From: an uncultured Opitutia bacterium
GTDB taxonomy: Bacteria; Verrucomicrobiota; Verrucomicrobiae; Opitutales; MB11C04
Assembly: GCA_913048545.1 (NCBI GenBank)
Contig: CAJWWH010000004.1
Location: 1-31,106 of the forward strand
DNA length: 31,106 nucleotides
Direction of reading: 5' to 3'
The notes beneath the pieces are model-generated. The model was not told where the DNA came from. It did not search any database and saw only the letters and a program-made list of their open reading frames with translations. Below are positions 7,766 through 16,607 of the stretch, piece by piece; position 1 is the stretch's first letter; every line of letters starts with the position of its first letter. A program made the translations under genes and the position numbers.

Positions 7766-9799
7766 TTACGCATGCTCAACCATTTCAAAAAACTTCTTCT
7801 CGTTGATAATCGGAACCTTTAACTTTTCGGCCTTGGTCAATTTTGAACCTGTGGATGAACCCGTCAGCAGGAAAGAGGTTTTCTTACTCACACTTGATGA
7901 AACCTTCCCCCCCAGTGCCTCAATTTTCAAAGTCGCTTCCTCCCGTGTAAGCTCAATCAGTGAACCGGTCAGTACAAAAACCAGATCTTTAAATGGTAGT
8001 TTTGCATTTAAATTTTCCTCTGGAACACTCAGTTGCAATCCATATTGCTTAAAATTTTGAATCAATTCCTGATTCTCACTGATTTTAAAAAAGGCAACGA
8101 TACTTTTCGCCATTACTTCCCCAATCCCGTCAATTATCGTTAAATCCTCTTCCTCCAGTTCCACAAGAGCCTGAAGTGAGCCGAATGTTCGGGCAAGTTC
8201 CTTGGAGGCAGACACACCCACATGCTTGATCCCCAATGCTGAAATCAACCTCCATAGATCCTGCTTTTTACTCTGCTCGATAGAGTAGATCAAGTTCTCC
8301 GCTGATTTCTCAGCAAAACCCTCGAGCTCCAAAAGTTGATTTTTAGTCAGAGTATAAATATCCGAAAGATTTTGAACCAATGACCGTTCAACCAGTTGCG
8401 CAATTACCGCTTCTCCCAGATGATCGATATTCATACATCCCCGCGAAGAGAAATACTGAATCCTCGCTTTTACCTGAGCCAGGCAATTCGGATTCAGGCA
8501 TCGCCATGCTGCTTCCCCCTCAGACTTGACCAGTTCTCCGTTACAGGAAGGGCAATGGGAAGGAAAAGAAAACGGCAAGGACGAAGAATTCCTGTCTTTA
8601 AGGACAACCTCAATGACTTGTGGAATAATTTCCCCTGCTTTCTCCACAATGACCGAGTCTCCCACACGGATATCTTTTCGCTCAATTTCATCCGCATTGT
8701 GCAGGCTTGCCCGAGAAACCAGGGTACCGGCTAACTGGACCGGCTGCAGGCAGGCCACCGGAGTTATCGCACCGGTTCGGCCCACCTGGATTTGAATATC
8801 CTCCAACACCGTCTTCTGCCTCTCTGATTCAAATTTGTAAGCAATTGCCCACCTTGGTGCTTTCGCTGTGCTGCCTGTGGTTTTTTGCAAGTCAATTGAA
8901 TCCAGTTTGATCACCGCACCATCGGTCGGAAAAGCGTAATCATTTCTTTGCTGATCTAGAGAACCAATTGCCTGCCATGCCTCCTCGACATTTGAAACTG
9001 ATTTAAAAAATTCCACTGTGGGCAAATTCCATTTGATAATCGCATCATGAAACTCAGATTGAGTAGCAAAACGTTCCGAAGGCAAACAGGTCCCCAAACC
9101 GTAAAGTACAATTTCAATCTTTCGCGATTTCGCCTCCTTGGGGTCGAGTAATTTTACTGTGCCTGCGGTTAAATTTCGAGGGTTGGCGTATAAATCCATG
9201 CCCTGCTTGTCCCTTTCGTCATTAATTCGATTGAATTCCTCATGACTCATAAAAATCTCTCCACGGATCTCAATCAAGGAGGGGAAATCAGTTGATTCAA
9301 TATGAACGGGCAGATTTTCGATGTGCAAAATATTTTGCGTGATAATATCACCTTCCACTCCGTTGCCCCGGGTCGTAGCTTTGGACAAAACACCATTTTC
9401 GTAAGTCAGCGAAACCGCGACTCCATCGATTTTTGGTTCGACCACATAGGAAAGCGTATCGCTGCCCAGAATTTTGCGTAGTCTTTTATCAAAATCGAAA
9501 AACTCGGCTTCGTCATAAGTATTGTCAAGACTCAGCATTGGAGAAATATGTTTATGCGAAATAAATGCCTCCAGTCGGTCATCTCCCACAATCGGAGTCT
9601 GTTCAACTCCGGGCTTTGTGTCGCTCTGACTACCAAGCAGACTAAGAAAGTCGTCCTGATCGAATAAAGACTCGAACTCCCGCTTCAACCGGTCATATTC
9701 CTGATCACTCACCTCGGACCGGGCATCCCGGTAATAAGCATCATCGTAACTCTTCAGCATTTCCTGCAATTCCTTTTTCCTCTGCTCCCGGTCTGTCAT
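7766..9799 (-). CDS. ligA: NAD-dependent DNA ligase LigA
   Basis: Seals nicks in duplex DNA using NAD+, in replication and repair. At 677 residues it is full length. Domain Ia is at about 1-70 (YDDAYY, SDQEYDRL). The adenylation domain follows, with the catalytic Lys123 in EPKIDGVAVS. The OB fold is at about 320-400 (QVGRTGAITPVA). The four zinc-finger cysteines are C416, C419, C434 and C439. The helix-hairpin-helix region is at about 455-590, and a C-terminal BRCT domain at about 600-677 begins KDLVFVLTGSL. The ATG at 9799 has AGGG about 10 bases upstream. It begins 12 bases after the PatB-like gene ends, so the two are probably co-transcribed. Confidence 0.98.
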   Translation of the reverse strand: MTDREQRKKELQEMLKSYDDAYYRDARSEVSDQEYDRLKREFESLFDQDDFLSLLGSQSDTKPGVEQTPIVGDDRLEAFISHKHISPMLSLDNTYDEAEFFDFDKRLRKILGSDTLSYVVEPKIDGVAVSLTYENGVLSKATTRGNGVEGDIITQNILHIENLPVHIESTDFPSLIEIRGEIFMSHEEFNRINDERDKQGMDLYANPRNLTAGTVKLLDPKEAKSRKIEIVLYGLGTCLPSERFATQSEFHDAIIKWNLPTVEFFKSVSNVEEAWQAIGSLDQQRNDYAFPTDGAVIKLDSIDLQKTTGSTAKAPRWAIAYKFESERQKTVLEDIQIQVGRTGAITPVACLQPVQLAGTLVSRASLHNADEIERKDIRVGDSVIVEKAGEIIPQVIEVVLKDRNSSSLPFSFPSHCPSCNGELVKSEGEAAWRCLNPNCLAQVKARIQYFSSRGCMNIDHLGEAVIAQLVERSLVQNLSDIYTLTKNQLLELEGFAEKSAENLIYSIEQSKKQDLWRLISALGIKHVGVSASKELARTFGSLQALVELEEEDLTIIDGIGEVMAKSIVAFFKISENQELIQNFKQYGLQLSVPEENLNAKLPFKDLVFVLTGSLIELTREEATLKIEALGGKVSSSVSKKTSFLLTGSSTGSKLTKAEKLKVPIINEKKFFEMVEHA

Positions 9800-9811
9800 T
9801 TGAAAACTGCC

Positions 9812-10963
9812 CTAAAGCTTCGAGATCGCTGATTTCATCCTCGCAATCGCTAATTCCAATAAATTGAAAGAACTGCCTAGGTTAAGACGCAGGAAACCCG
9901 GGCCAGCAAAATCCGCCCCGTTTGATAATCCCACGCCTGCATTCTCGAAAAATGCATGCGGGCAATCCACCTTAAGTTCTGTCGCATCAATCCACATTAA
10001 ATAAGTTGATTCCGGCGAGTAAGGAATCAAACCGTCCAATAAAAGAAGCTCTTTAAAAACAAAATCACGATTGGACCGCAGATAATGGAGCAAGCGGATG
10101 CGCCATTCCTCACACTCTCGATATGCAACCTCCGCTAACCTGAATCCCATTGCAGGGGGATCAGGGACAATTCCACGCATTGCTTTCTTAAATCGCTTCC
10201 TCAATCCGGCATTTGAAATGATTGCAAATGAACATCCAAAACCGGCGAGATTAAAAGTTTTGCTTGGTGCCATAAGGGTTATTGTTCTGTCTGCGATCTC
10301 ATCACTTAGTGAAGCAAAAGGAATGTGCGAGAGCGACTCCTCCAGAATTAAATCACAGTGAATTTCATCCGAGCAAATGAAGAGCTCTCTTTCGATGATA
10401 TACTCACTCAAATTTTCAAGTTCTTTGCGGGAGAAATTTGTACCCACCGGATTATGGGGATGGCAGAGCATAAACAGATCATTGGGGGAAGTCTCCAAAT
10501 TATGCAGGGCATCAAAATCAATTGTAAACCTTCCCTCCGTTACAATCATAGGGATCCGGGTGCATGGAAGGCCGGAATTAACCGGACTGGAGAGGAAGGG
10601 AGGGTATACCGGGGTATTGGTGATTACCTGAGCCGCTTCATCAGCCAAAGAACGGCAGGCAATATTTAGCCCGCAGACCATGCCTGGCAGCCAAATAATC
10701 GAATTCCTCTCAACAGACCAGTCATAGAAGTCATTTAATCTATTTATGACGGTTTCAGATAATGCAGGGGGACAAATTCCGTAGCCAAAGTTTCCATCAT
10801 CTGAAATTTCACGGGCCAGTTGAATAACAGGGGAAGGAGAACGAAAATCCATGTCCGCCACCCACAGGGGAAGGATGTCAGAATTTTTATATTTTGACCA
10901 CTTGAGGCTACTTTTCCCAATACGATTGGGGACCTCGTCAAAGAGTTTATCTTCTACTCTCAA
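9812..10963 (-). CDS. PatB/MalY-type PLP enzyme (cystathionine beta-lyase-like)
   Basis: A fold-type I pyridoxal-phosphate enzyme of the MalY/PatB group, which usually cleaves C-S bonds (cystathionine to homocysteine, cysteine desulfhydration) or acts as an aminotransferase. The 383 residues show LPLWVADMDF (31-40), GYGICPPALSE, HPHNPVG with Asn171, SDEIHCDLIL with Asp199, Lys235 in APSKTFNLAG as the Schiff-base lysine, and Arg359 in FLRLNLG for the substrate carboxylate. The start is a TTG at 10963: an in-frame TGA immediately precedes it, and GGGGAA lies a few bases upstream. The first recognisable motif sits 30 residues in, as usual for the family. The exact reaction cannot be told from sequence alone. 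Confidence 0.9.
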   Translation of the reverse strand: MRVEDKLFDEVPNRIGKSSLKWSKYKNSDILPLWVADMDFRSPSPVIQLAREISDDGNFGYGICPPALSETVINRLNDFYDWSVERNSIIWLPGMVCGLNIACRSLADEAAQVITNTPVYPPFLSSPVNSGLPCTRIPMIVTEGRFTIDFDALHNLETSPNDLFMLCHPHNPVGTNFSRKELENLSEYIIERELFICSDEIHCDLILEESLSHIPFASLSDEIADRTITLMAPSKTFNLAGFGCSFAIISNAGLRKRFKKAMRGIVPDPPAMGFRLAEVAYRECEEWRIRLLHYLRSNRDFVFKELLLLDGLIPYSPESTYLMWIDATELKVDCPHAFFENAGVGLSNGADFAGPGFLRLNLGSSFNLLELAIARMKSAISKL

Positions 10964-10991
10964 TCAATTCCCCAACAAGCCTATTTGCATG

Positions 10992-11600
10992 TTACTTCCA
11001 GGAATAAAGGTACCTCAGACCAATCAAATCCAGTTCCTGATCAAAAGCATGATTGTATTCCAGGGCAATCCCATGCACATCGTTAATCCACCATGTTACT
11101 CCAATATCCACCGTGTAATCAGTCTCGCCGAAATCTGCAAATAGCCCGATGAAATTTGCTCCGAGTGAAAGTGAGACATATTCTGTAAATAAGATTTCGA
11201 TTCCGGCAAGAAGTTTCCAAGTCATGCCATCTTCAGACAAACGGATTTTTGCCCCGTCATCCAAGTATGAGACACCAATCCCGGCGAAGGGTCGAAACAA
11301 TCCATTTTGATACATATAGTCGTTGTATTGAACCACATAATCCAAGCCGAGTGCCCAGGATGTATTATCCTGAAGATCGGCATCGACATTCCCATAGTTA
11401 AAATTAATCACGAAATCAGCTGAATCGGAAGCGGGACTATTAAGAGAAAGGTTAAGAAAATCTCCCTCGAGGGTTCCGGATTTACCCCCATCTGCCATGG
11501 CATATCCAAATCCATAATAATATTCACCCAAGCGGGACTTGGAATATAAAAAAGGAGTCAACAAAAGAGAACAAAGGAGTAAGGATAGAATACATTTCAT
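10992..11600 (-). CDS. Small outer-membrane beta-barrel protein
   Basis: A 202-residue exported protein with a signal peptide at about 1-20 (MKCILSLLLCSLLLTPFLYS). The mature part is made of alternating polar/hydrophobic strands rich in Gly, Tyr and Asp, such as YYYGFGYAMADGG, WALGLDYVVQY, FRPFAGIGVSYL and VSLSLGANFIGL, and it ends in an aromatic residue followed by Lys (IGLRYLYSWK). This pattern suits an OmpA-like or OprF-like small barrel in the outer membrane, probably eight strands. No peptidoglycan-binding domain is present and the role is unknown. It lies between the PLD-family gene (59 bases upstream) and the PatB-like gene (28 bases downstream), all on the minus strand. Confidence 0.7.
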   Translation of the reverse strand: MKCILSLLLCSLLLTPFLYSKSRLGEYYYGFGYAMADGGKSGTLEGDFLNLSLNSPASDSADFVINFNYGNVDADLQDNTSWALGLDYVVQYNDYMYQNGLFRPFAGIGVSYLDDGAKIRLSEDGMTWKLLAGIEILFTEYVSLSLGANFIGLFADFGETDYTVDIGVTWWINDVHGIALEYNHAFDQELDLIGLRYLYSWK

Positions 11601-11659
11601 GCCTCTATCTAAAATAGATTATTATTCCTAGTCAACTAGTATAGATTTTTCATCCTGAT

Positions 11660-13570
11660 TTATAAAAGAGGCTTAAAAATCATCCCAGTCGCTTTAAATA
11701 TTCGGGCGGAAAACTGCTTTTTATTGAAAAGAGACAAGCCGGGGAAATTCCCGACATCTTTCCAGTTCAGGAAAAAGTCCTCATGTCCAACTGGTAGAGG
11801 GGGCATGCTTTCCTTAAGTTCGAAAGAGGTGTGGGGTCGGATAGGCCAGAGATCAATAAATGGGAGGGCTTCCGAAATCCGGTATAAAACTCTGTTTATT
11901 TTACTGAGCATTGGTTTATCTTTTTTGTTGGCAATAAAATAGCTGTTCTGTGGAGAAATATCTTCTATTATATTGTTTCTCAATTGGGATGAAAAATTTT
12001 TATCATAAATCAGGACTCCCAATTCAGTATTATAAATTTCCGAACGGGGATCCAAATTGTATGAACCCACAAAAGAAATCTCCTGATCGAATACAAATGA
12101 CTTTGCATGGAGAGAAAGGTATGGTGCAGTCTTCAAGTGAGGGTTTTTACGACCCCGTCCTCTGAAAGGGGAAAGCAGAGTTTTCTCTTTCAGGATGGGA
12201 AGGGACTTATTTATTTTAAAATCACTTTTACCATAATTTAATAATTCTCGACTGAGGGGGAGTCGGTATAAAAGCTTTTCGTAATTCATCATTGTTGAAA
12301 TCTGCTCAGGAATTGGCTTAAATTCCCATAGTTCGAGATTTAATTCCTCAAGATAAAGTCTTTTTTCCTGATAATTTGCGGCGTAAGTGATCCAATTATC
12401 GGTTGCCGCCAGACTATTCGTTGAAATCACCACCCTGACCGGATCGGTATTCTCTTTTTCTTTTAATCTGAGAAATGCACCCTGAATCTCCTCACTCAGT
12501 ACAACATAAGGTGATTGAATATAAATTTCAGACTTTGTTGACTGCATTAGCTCCATTAGTCTTCTGCTTACCGCTGAACCGGTGGCGGGAGCACGATCCA
12601 CTTTGTCGGGTAAATCATAAACCCACTCCACACGATCCACTTTAGATAAAGGATCAAGAAAAAGGGATCGGATTATATTTTCATTGTCTGCATCCAAGCT
12701 AATTTCCGAGAAAATGTCATATTCAAAAAAATATGTTTTTTCCAAGGAAAGTGATGAATTCGAAGCATTCATGAACTGGCTCACATCCAGTAATTCGGAA
12801 GTCGGAATGGACTGATTGGAATTCCAGTAGGAATCAAAACATTTTTTTATTTCACTCGGATCAGCCATCACTAATAAAATATCCCTGTCTTTGTAATTCA
12901 TTCCAATTACCTGATCGAAGTAATGATTGTTAATATTCCTTCCTCCCGTCACAGCAACGAAATCATCGACCAGCAAAAGCTTATTGTGCAAACGCGCATT
13001 ATGATCATGGAAATCGATTGCCAAATCGGACAGATTTTGAATAAAGGTCGGCGATAATCTCCTGGCACTTGGATTAAAGTATTTAATTTTAAAATCCGGA
13101 TCCATTGAAGAAAGAAAAGCAATCATTTCAGGCTGATGCTCATTGAACATATGATCTATTAATAATTCTACACGTACTCCGTATCTCTGGTTGGCCTGAA
13201 TTAATTCCCAGAGAATAAACTTACCCACCTCGTCAAACTCCCATGAATAAGTTTGAATTGAAATACTTTTACGAGCCGATCGGATCAAGTTAATCCGCAG
13301 TAATAAGGACTGCTCTCCATGCTCCAAAAGCAAGGCTCTCGGTTTTTTACCTGACTTTAGATCCCTTTGTATATTCTGCCATAAACCAGGCGTACCCTTG
13401 GCCGGTTTATGATCCTCGGGATGCCCGGAATAAGGTTCAAAAGTTTCCTGAGAACGACTACGGCAAGAAATGAATGCAAATAAAAAGCAAGACGCTGAAA
13501 GAACAAGAGCTTTCCGAATTATTGCTTTGTTTACGAAATTGAAGCACACAAAATAATCACTTCTGTTCAT
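11660..13570 (-). CDS. Phospholipase D / cardiolipin-synthase-like protein with two HKD motifs
   Basis: A 636-residue member of the phospholipase D superfamily, closest in layout to ClsC/YmdC-type cardiolipin synthases, which transfer phosphatidyl groups between phospholipids. The N-terminus has a hydrophobic stretch at about 21-35 followed by Cys36 (FAFISC), which may be a lipobox, so it could be a lipoprotein. HKD motif 1 is His195, Lys197, Asp202 (LHNKLLLVDD) with downstream GGRNINNHYFD; HKD motif 2 is His488, Lys490, Asp495 (LHAKSFVFDQ) with GSYNLDPRS. Both motifs are intact. The last 90 residues follow the pattern seen at the end of ClsC-like proteins. Its ATG overlaps the stop of the MFS gene in an ATGA, implying translational coupling. 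Cardiolipin synthesis is likely but another phosphodiesterase role is possible. Confidence 0.87.
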   Translation of the reverse strand: MNRSDYFVCFNFVNKAIIRKALVLSASCFLFAFISCRSRSQETFEPYSGHPEDHKPAKGTPGLWQNIQRDLKSGKKPRALLLEHGEQSLLLRINLIRSARKSISIQTYSWEFDEVGKFILWELIQANQRYGVRVELLIDHMFNEHQPEMIAFLSSMDPDFKIKYFNPSARRLSPTFIQNLSDLAIDFHDHNARLHNKLLLVDDFVAVTGGRNINNHYFDQVIGMNYKDRDILLVMADPSEIKKCFDSYWNSNQSIPTSELLDVSQFMNASNSSLSLEKTYFFEYDIFSEISLDADNENIIRSLFLDPLSKVDRVEWVYDLPDKVDRAPATGSAVSRRLMELMQSTKSEIYIQSPYVVLSEEIQGAFLRLKEKENTDPVRVVISTNSLAATDNWITYAANYQEKRLYLEELNLELWEFKPIPEQISTMMNYEKLLYRLPLSRELLNYGKSDFKINKSLPILKEKTLLSPFRGRGRKNPHLKTAPYLSLHAKSFVFDQEISFVGSYNLDPRSEIYNTELGVLIYDKNFSSQLRNNIIEDISPQNSYFIANKKDKPMLSKINRVLYRISEALPFIDLWPIRPHTSFELKESMPPLPVGHEDFFLNWKDVGNFPGLSLFNKKQFSARIFKATGMIFKPLL

Positions 13571-14826
13571 ACAATCATTCGGGGGGATTTAAGCGCAGTT
13601 AAGAAAATAATTCCAGAAGCCAGGATCAAGCAGCAAGAAAAATAAGCCATGCCTTCAAACCCCAGATTGCTTAATATGAAGTAACCTAAAAAGGGTGCAC
13701 AGGCTCCGCGTATTCCGGTCATAAAAACATGAGCTCCCATGTATTCAGATTCCAATCCGGTAGGGGCAAGCTTAGTCACCCACAAGCTCCAGGCAATGGA
13801 CGCACCACCATTGGCAAAACCGGCAAGAGATGAGCCAATCGCAAGTCCGAGGAAACTTTCAGAAGAAAAAAAGATCAGCACCGATGAAAATAAAAGTACA
13901 TTTAAGCTCAACCGGTACGGAACAAAAGAAACCCGGTCAAATAATTTCCCCCATACACGAGAAGTCAATACGCCGCTCAGGGAATAGAGGATCACCACAT
14001 AGGCAACCTGCTCATTACTCATTCCAACCCCGCCCTGACCAACCATGTATTCAATTCGTAATGGAACGGTCATAATTACTCCCAATCCCATTAACATCCA
14101 TGCAAATAACATTTTCCCAAAAAGACGGTCCTTCAAAATAAAGATCAGTCCACCAAATAACTTGGAGGATGATTCCGTTCGTTTCACTTGAGTTGAAGGT
14201 ATTAAAAATAAAGCCATTGAGGCCAGAAATGCGAACAGTCCCATACCCAGGAATAAAAAGTGAAATTGACTCCCGTTGGTGTCTAAAAATAAACCGAAGT
14301 AGTAAGAAAAAATCATTCCGACCAACGATGCGGAAATAAAATTCAATGAAATATTTTGCCCTCTCTTATTGGATTTATAATTAGAGGAATATACATGAAT
14401 CATAAGCCCGGGCATTTGTGACAGTGCAATTTGAGCGATCACCAAAAAAAGAGTGTAGGGCAGAATGTCCTCGACCTGGGAACAACAAAATAACATCACA
14501 CTGCAAATGAGCATCAGGAATCCGGCAAATTGAGTAACCGGCCTTTTTAAAATCGAGGAAAGCCGAACCGTCCACGGCATTAAGAAAAAACCAAAGGCGG
14601 AACCCGCGGCTAAAATTGATTTATAACCCTGGGATGCATCCAAAAACCGGATTGCAATCAGAATAACAAATACATTGAAGCCGACCTCTAACACTCCGTT
14701 CAGCGAACATCGAAATAAATCAAGCCTCAACGTTCTCTGATTGAGATCCTTCAACGAATGGCAGGGACAGGGAAACTTAGGTACAAAACCTCGACTCAAA
14801 CGATTTTTCCGCGGCTTCGTCTCCAA
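13567..14826 (-). CDS. Major facilitator superfamily transporter
   Basis: A polytopic inner-membrane protein with about 12 hydrophobic segments, up to 419 residues. The inter-domain loop near KRTESSSKLFGG separates two six-helix halves. A motif A-like GKLFDRVSFVPYR follows the eighth segment or so. The substrate is unknown. The start is unresolved: the longest frame begins with TTG at 14826, 50 bases inside the upstream channel gene, while a TTG at 14754 (LKDLNQ) just after the channel stop would leave the membrane part intact. Its stop overlaps the start of the PLD-family gene by four bases. Sitting between a potassium channel and a phospholipid-processing enzyme, it could move a lipid or a lipid precursor, in the manner of LplT next to phospholipid acyltransferases, but that is speculation from context. 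Confidence 0.8.
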   Translation of the reverse strand: METKPRKNRLSRGFVPKFPCPCHSLKDLNQRTLRLDLFRCSLNGVLEVGFNVFVILIAIRFLDASQGYKSILAAGSAFGFFLMPWTVRLSSILKRPVTQFAGFLMLICSVMLFCCSQVEDILPYTLFLVIAQIALSQMPGLMIHVYSSNYKSNKRGQNISLNFISASLVGMIFSYYFGLFLDTNGSQFHFLFLGMGLFAFLASMALFLIPSTQVKRTESSSKLFGGLIFILKDRLFGKMLFAWMLMGLGVIMTVPLRIEYMVGQGGVGMSNEQVAYVVILYSLSGVLTSRVWGKLFDRVSFVPYRLSLNVLLFSSVLIFFSSESFLGLAIGSSLAGFANGGASIAWSLWVTKLAPTGLESEYMGAHVFMTGIRGACAPFLGYFILSNLGFEGMAYFSCCLILASGIIFLTALKSPRMIV

Positions 14827-16471
14827 TTAAAATAATTTCTCCACCCTCAGAAAATTCATTATCCGGGGAGGGCGTGATCACTGTCCCAGCATCACCCTTG
14901 ATTGCCACGATGCTGCATCCGGTTTTCTCGGTAACTTTACAATCCTTGACTTTTACGCCAACTAAAGACTTCGGTGTCTTTTGACTAAAGACATCGAGTC
15001 CCTCAGTCACCATAAGAATTTCAGCACGGTTCAATAAATTAAAGATTGTATTTGCCCCCATATGATCCTGGGACATCACAAAATCCGCACCCGCCCGGTG
15101 CAATGGCTCAATATTACGATGGAGGAAAGCACGGGTGATAATTTGAATATCCGGTCTCAATTTCCTTCCATAAATAGTGAGATAAACATTACTTTCATCA
15201 TTATGACTGGTAATAATGATGGCAGGTGCCTTGTTTATACCAGCACGCTCAAGAACTGACTTTTCAGAAGCATCTCCCAAAATGCAGTGCTCCACCATCC
15301 CGGCCTTCTTTTCATCGGACTCAATCACACGATATGGAATTTTGCCTTCCTCGAGGGCCTTTGCAGTCTCCCGGCCCACCCGACCGGCACCAATAATAAT
15401 GACCGGAGCCGTGTTGGTTTTAAACTTCCCAAATTCCTTGTCGTAATCATTAAAATGCTTTTCTGTACCGGCCAGTAGTAATACCGTGTGGTTATTGAGC
15501 ATCGTATCCGGACCGGGCAGTTCAAAATGTCCCCGTTCCCACATACCCACAACATTCACTCCGTAGTTTTCCCGGAGCATTGTGTCCTTGAGATTCTGTC
15601 CAACGAGGGGTGTGCCGTGAATGGTGGCTTCGGCAATTAATACTTCGTCAAAAGAGCCAATTACATGGGTACTGTTGTCAGTGCAGCATATCCGACGGGA
15701 AAGGAACCGGCCCATTTGCTTTGCCGGTCTAATTACATGGGTAGCACCGGCCAAAGTTAAAATTTCCTCGGAGGTTGCCCGATTACATGTGCTCACGATC
15801 GCCAAGTCCGGGGATGAATCTCTTGCCCGGAATGTAATATTCACATTTCGAATATCATCATCCGTGGTTACAACCATCGCCGCATTGCCAATTGAAGCGT
15901 CTTCAAAAGTTTGTATCTCATCCAAGTTTCCAAGCATGACAGGAAAGTCCATATCATGAAGCCGTAGTGCTTCCTTCAGATCCGACTGGATCAAAACAAA
16001 GGGGTATCCAAATTGACTGAGTTTATCCATCAGGACATGGCTGATCGAATCATAGTGGGTGAGAATAACATGCTTCTGCTCGACCGGTTCATAAGTACGG
16101 GGCACCCGGGCACCGGTCTGGTATTCCATGAAAGGCTTGTAGAGAAACTCCATGAAAACAAAGGGGAGAACAATAAAGAGATAAAAAACTCCGGTAAACA
16201 TAACCATCATGGAGAACAACCTTCCAGAATTACCGGAAAACACAATATCACCATAACCCAAAGTGGACATGGTGGTGAGCACCCAGTAAAAAGCCTCGAC
16301 CCACTCAATAACTCTTCCGCCGTCTTCCTGAGACATTAAATGCTTGTATACCTGCATGTAGCAAAATACAAAAAGTACGAGAATCAGGCCAAATCGAAGA
16401 AAGCGGAAGGCATTTTTCCTCTTATTTCTCTGCTTAAAGACGGAGGGAATGGATTGAATTACTTCTTTCAC
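14777..16471 (-). CDS. Two-helix potassium channel with tandem RCK domains
   Basis: A 564-residue K+ channel subunit. Membrane helices lie at about 25-42 and 85-110, with the pore helix and selectivity filter TMSTLGYGD (67-75) between them. The cytoplasmic part carries two RCK units. The first (about 132-340) keeps the fold's strand pattern but lacks the nucleotide-binding GxGxxG, reading LTHYDSISHV instead. The second has a good Rossmann motif, IIIGAGRVGRETA (358-370), and ends in a TrkA-C domain (about 490-550). Tandem RCK on one polypeptide resembles bacterial GsuK-type and eukaryotic BK-type channels; regulation by nucleotide or ions is likely. The GTG start at 16471 follows closely after an in-frame TAG. 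It overlaps the MFS gene at its 3' end and is divergent from the PQQ-repeat gene. Confidence 0.9.
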   Translation of the reverse strand: MKEVIQSIPSVFKQRNKRKNAFRFLRFGLILVLFVFCYMQVYKHLMSQEDGGRVIEWVEAFYWVLTTMSTLGYGDIVFSGNSGRLFSMMVMFTGVFYLFIVLPFVFMEFLYKPFMEYQTGARVPRTYEPVEQKHVILTHYDSISHVLMDKLSQFGYPFVLIQSDLKEALRLHDMDFPVMLGNLDEIQTFEDASIGNAAMVVTTDDDIRNVNITFRARDSSPDLAIVSTCNRATSEEILTLAGATHVIRPAKQMGRFLSRRICCTDNSTHVIGSFDEVLIAEATIHGTPLVGQNLKDTMLRENYGVNVVGMWERGHFELPGPDTMLNNHTVLLLAGTEKHFNDYDKEFGKFKTNTAPVIIIGAGRVGRETAKALEEGKIPYRVIESDEKKAGMVEHCILGDASEKSVLERAGINKAPAIIITSHNDESNVYLTIYGRKLRPDIQIITRAFLHRNIEPLHRAGADFVMSQDHMGANTIFNLLNRAEILMVTEGLDVFSQKTPKSLVGVKVKDCKVTEKTGCSIVAIKGDAGTVITPSPDNEFSEGGEIILIGDEAAEKSFESRFCT

Positions 16472-16607
16472 TGACTAAATTTTAACTTTTTAACGATATA
16501 AACATAAGCGTGCGAGAACCTTTTCACTCATTTCATGATTTGAAACAAGAAATAAAGTTCGTGCTTTCTTATTGCCCGGGAGGACAGCAAGGCAGTACTT
16601 GAATAAT

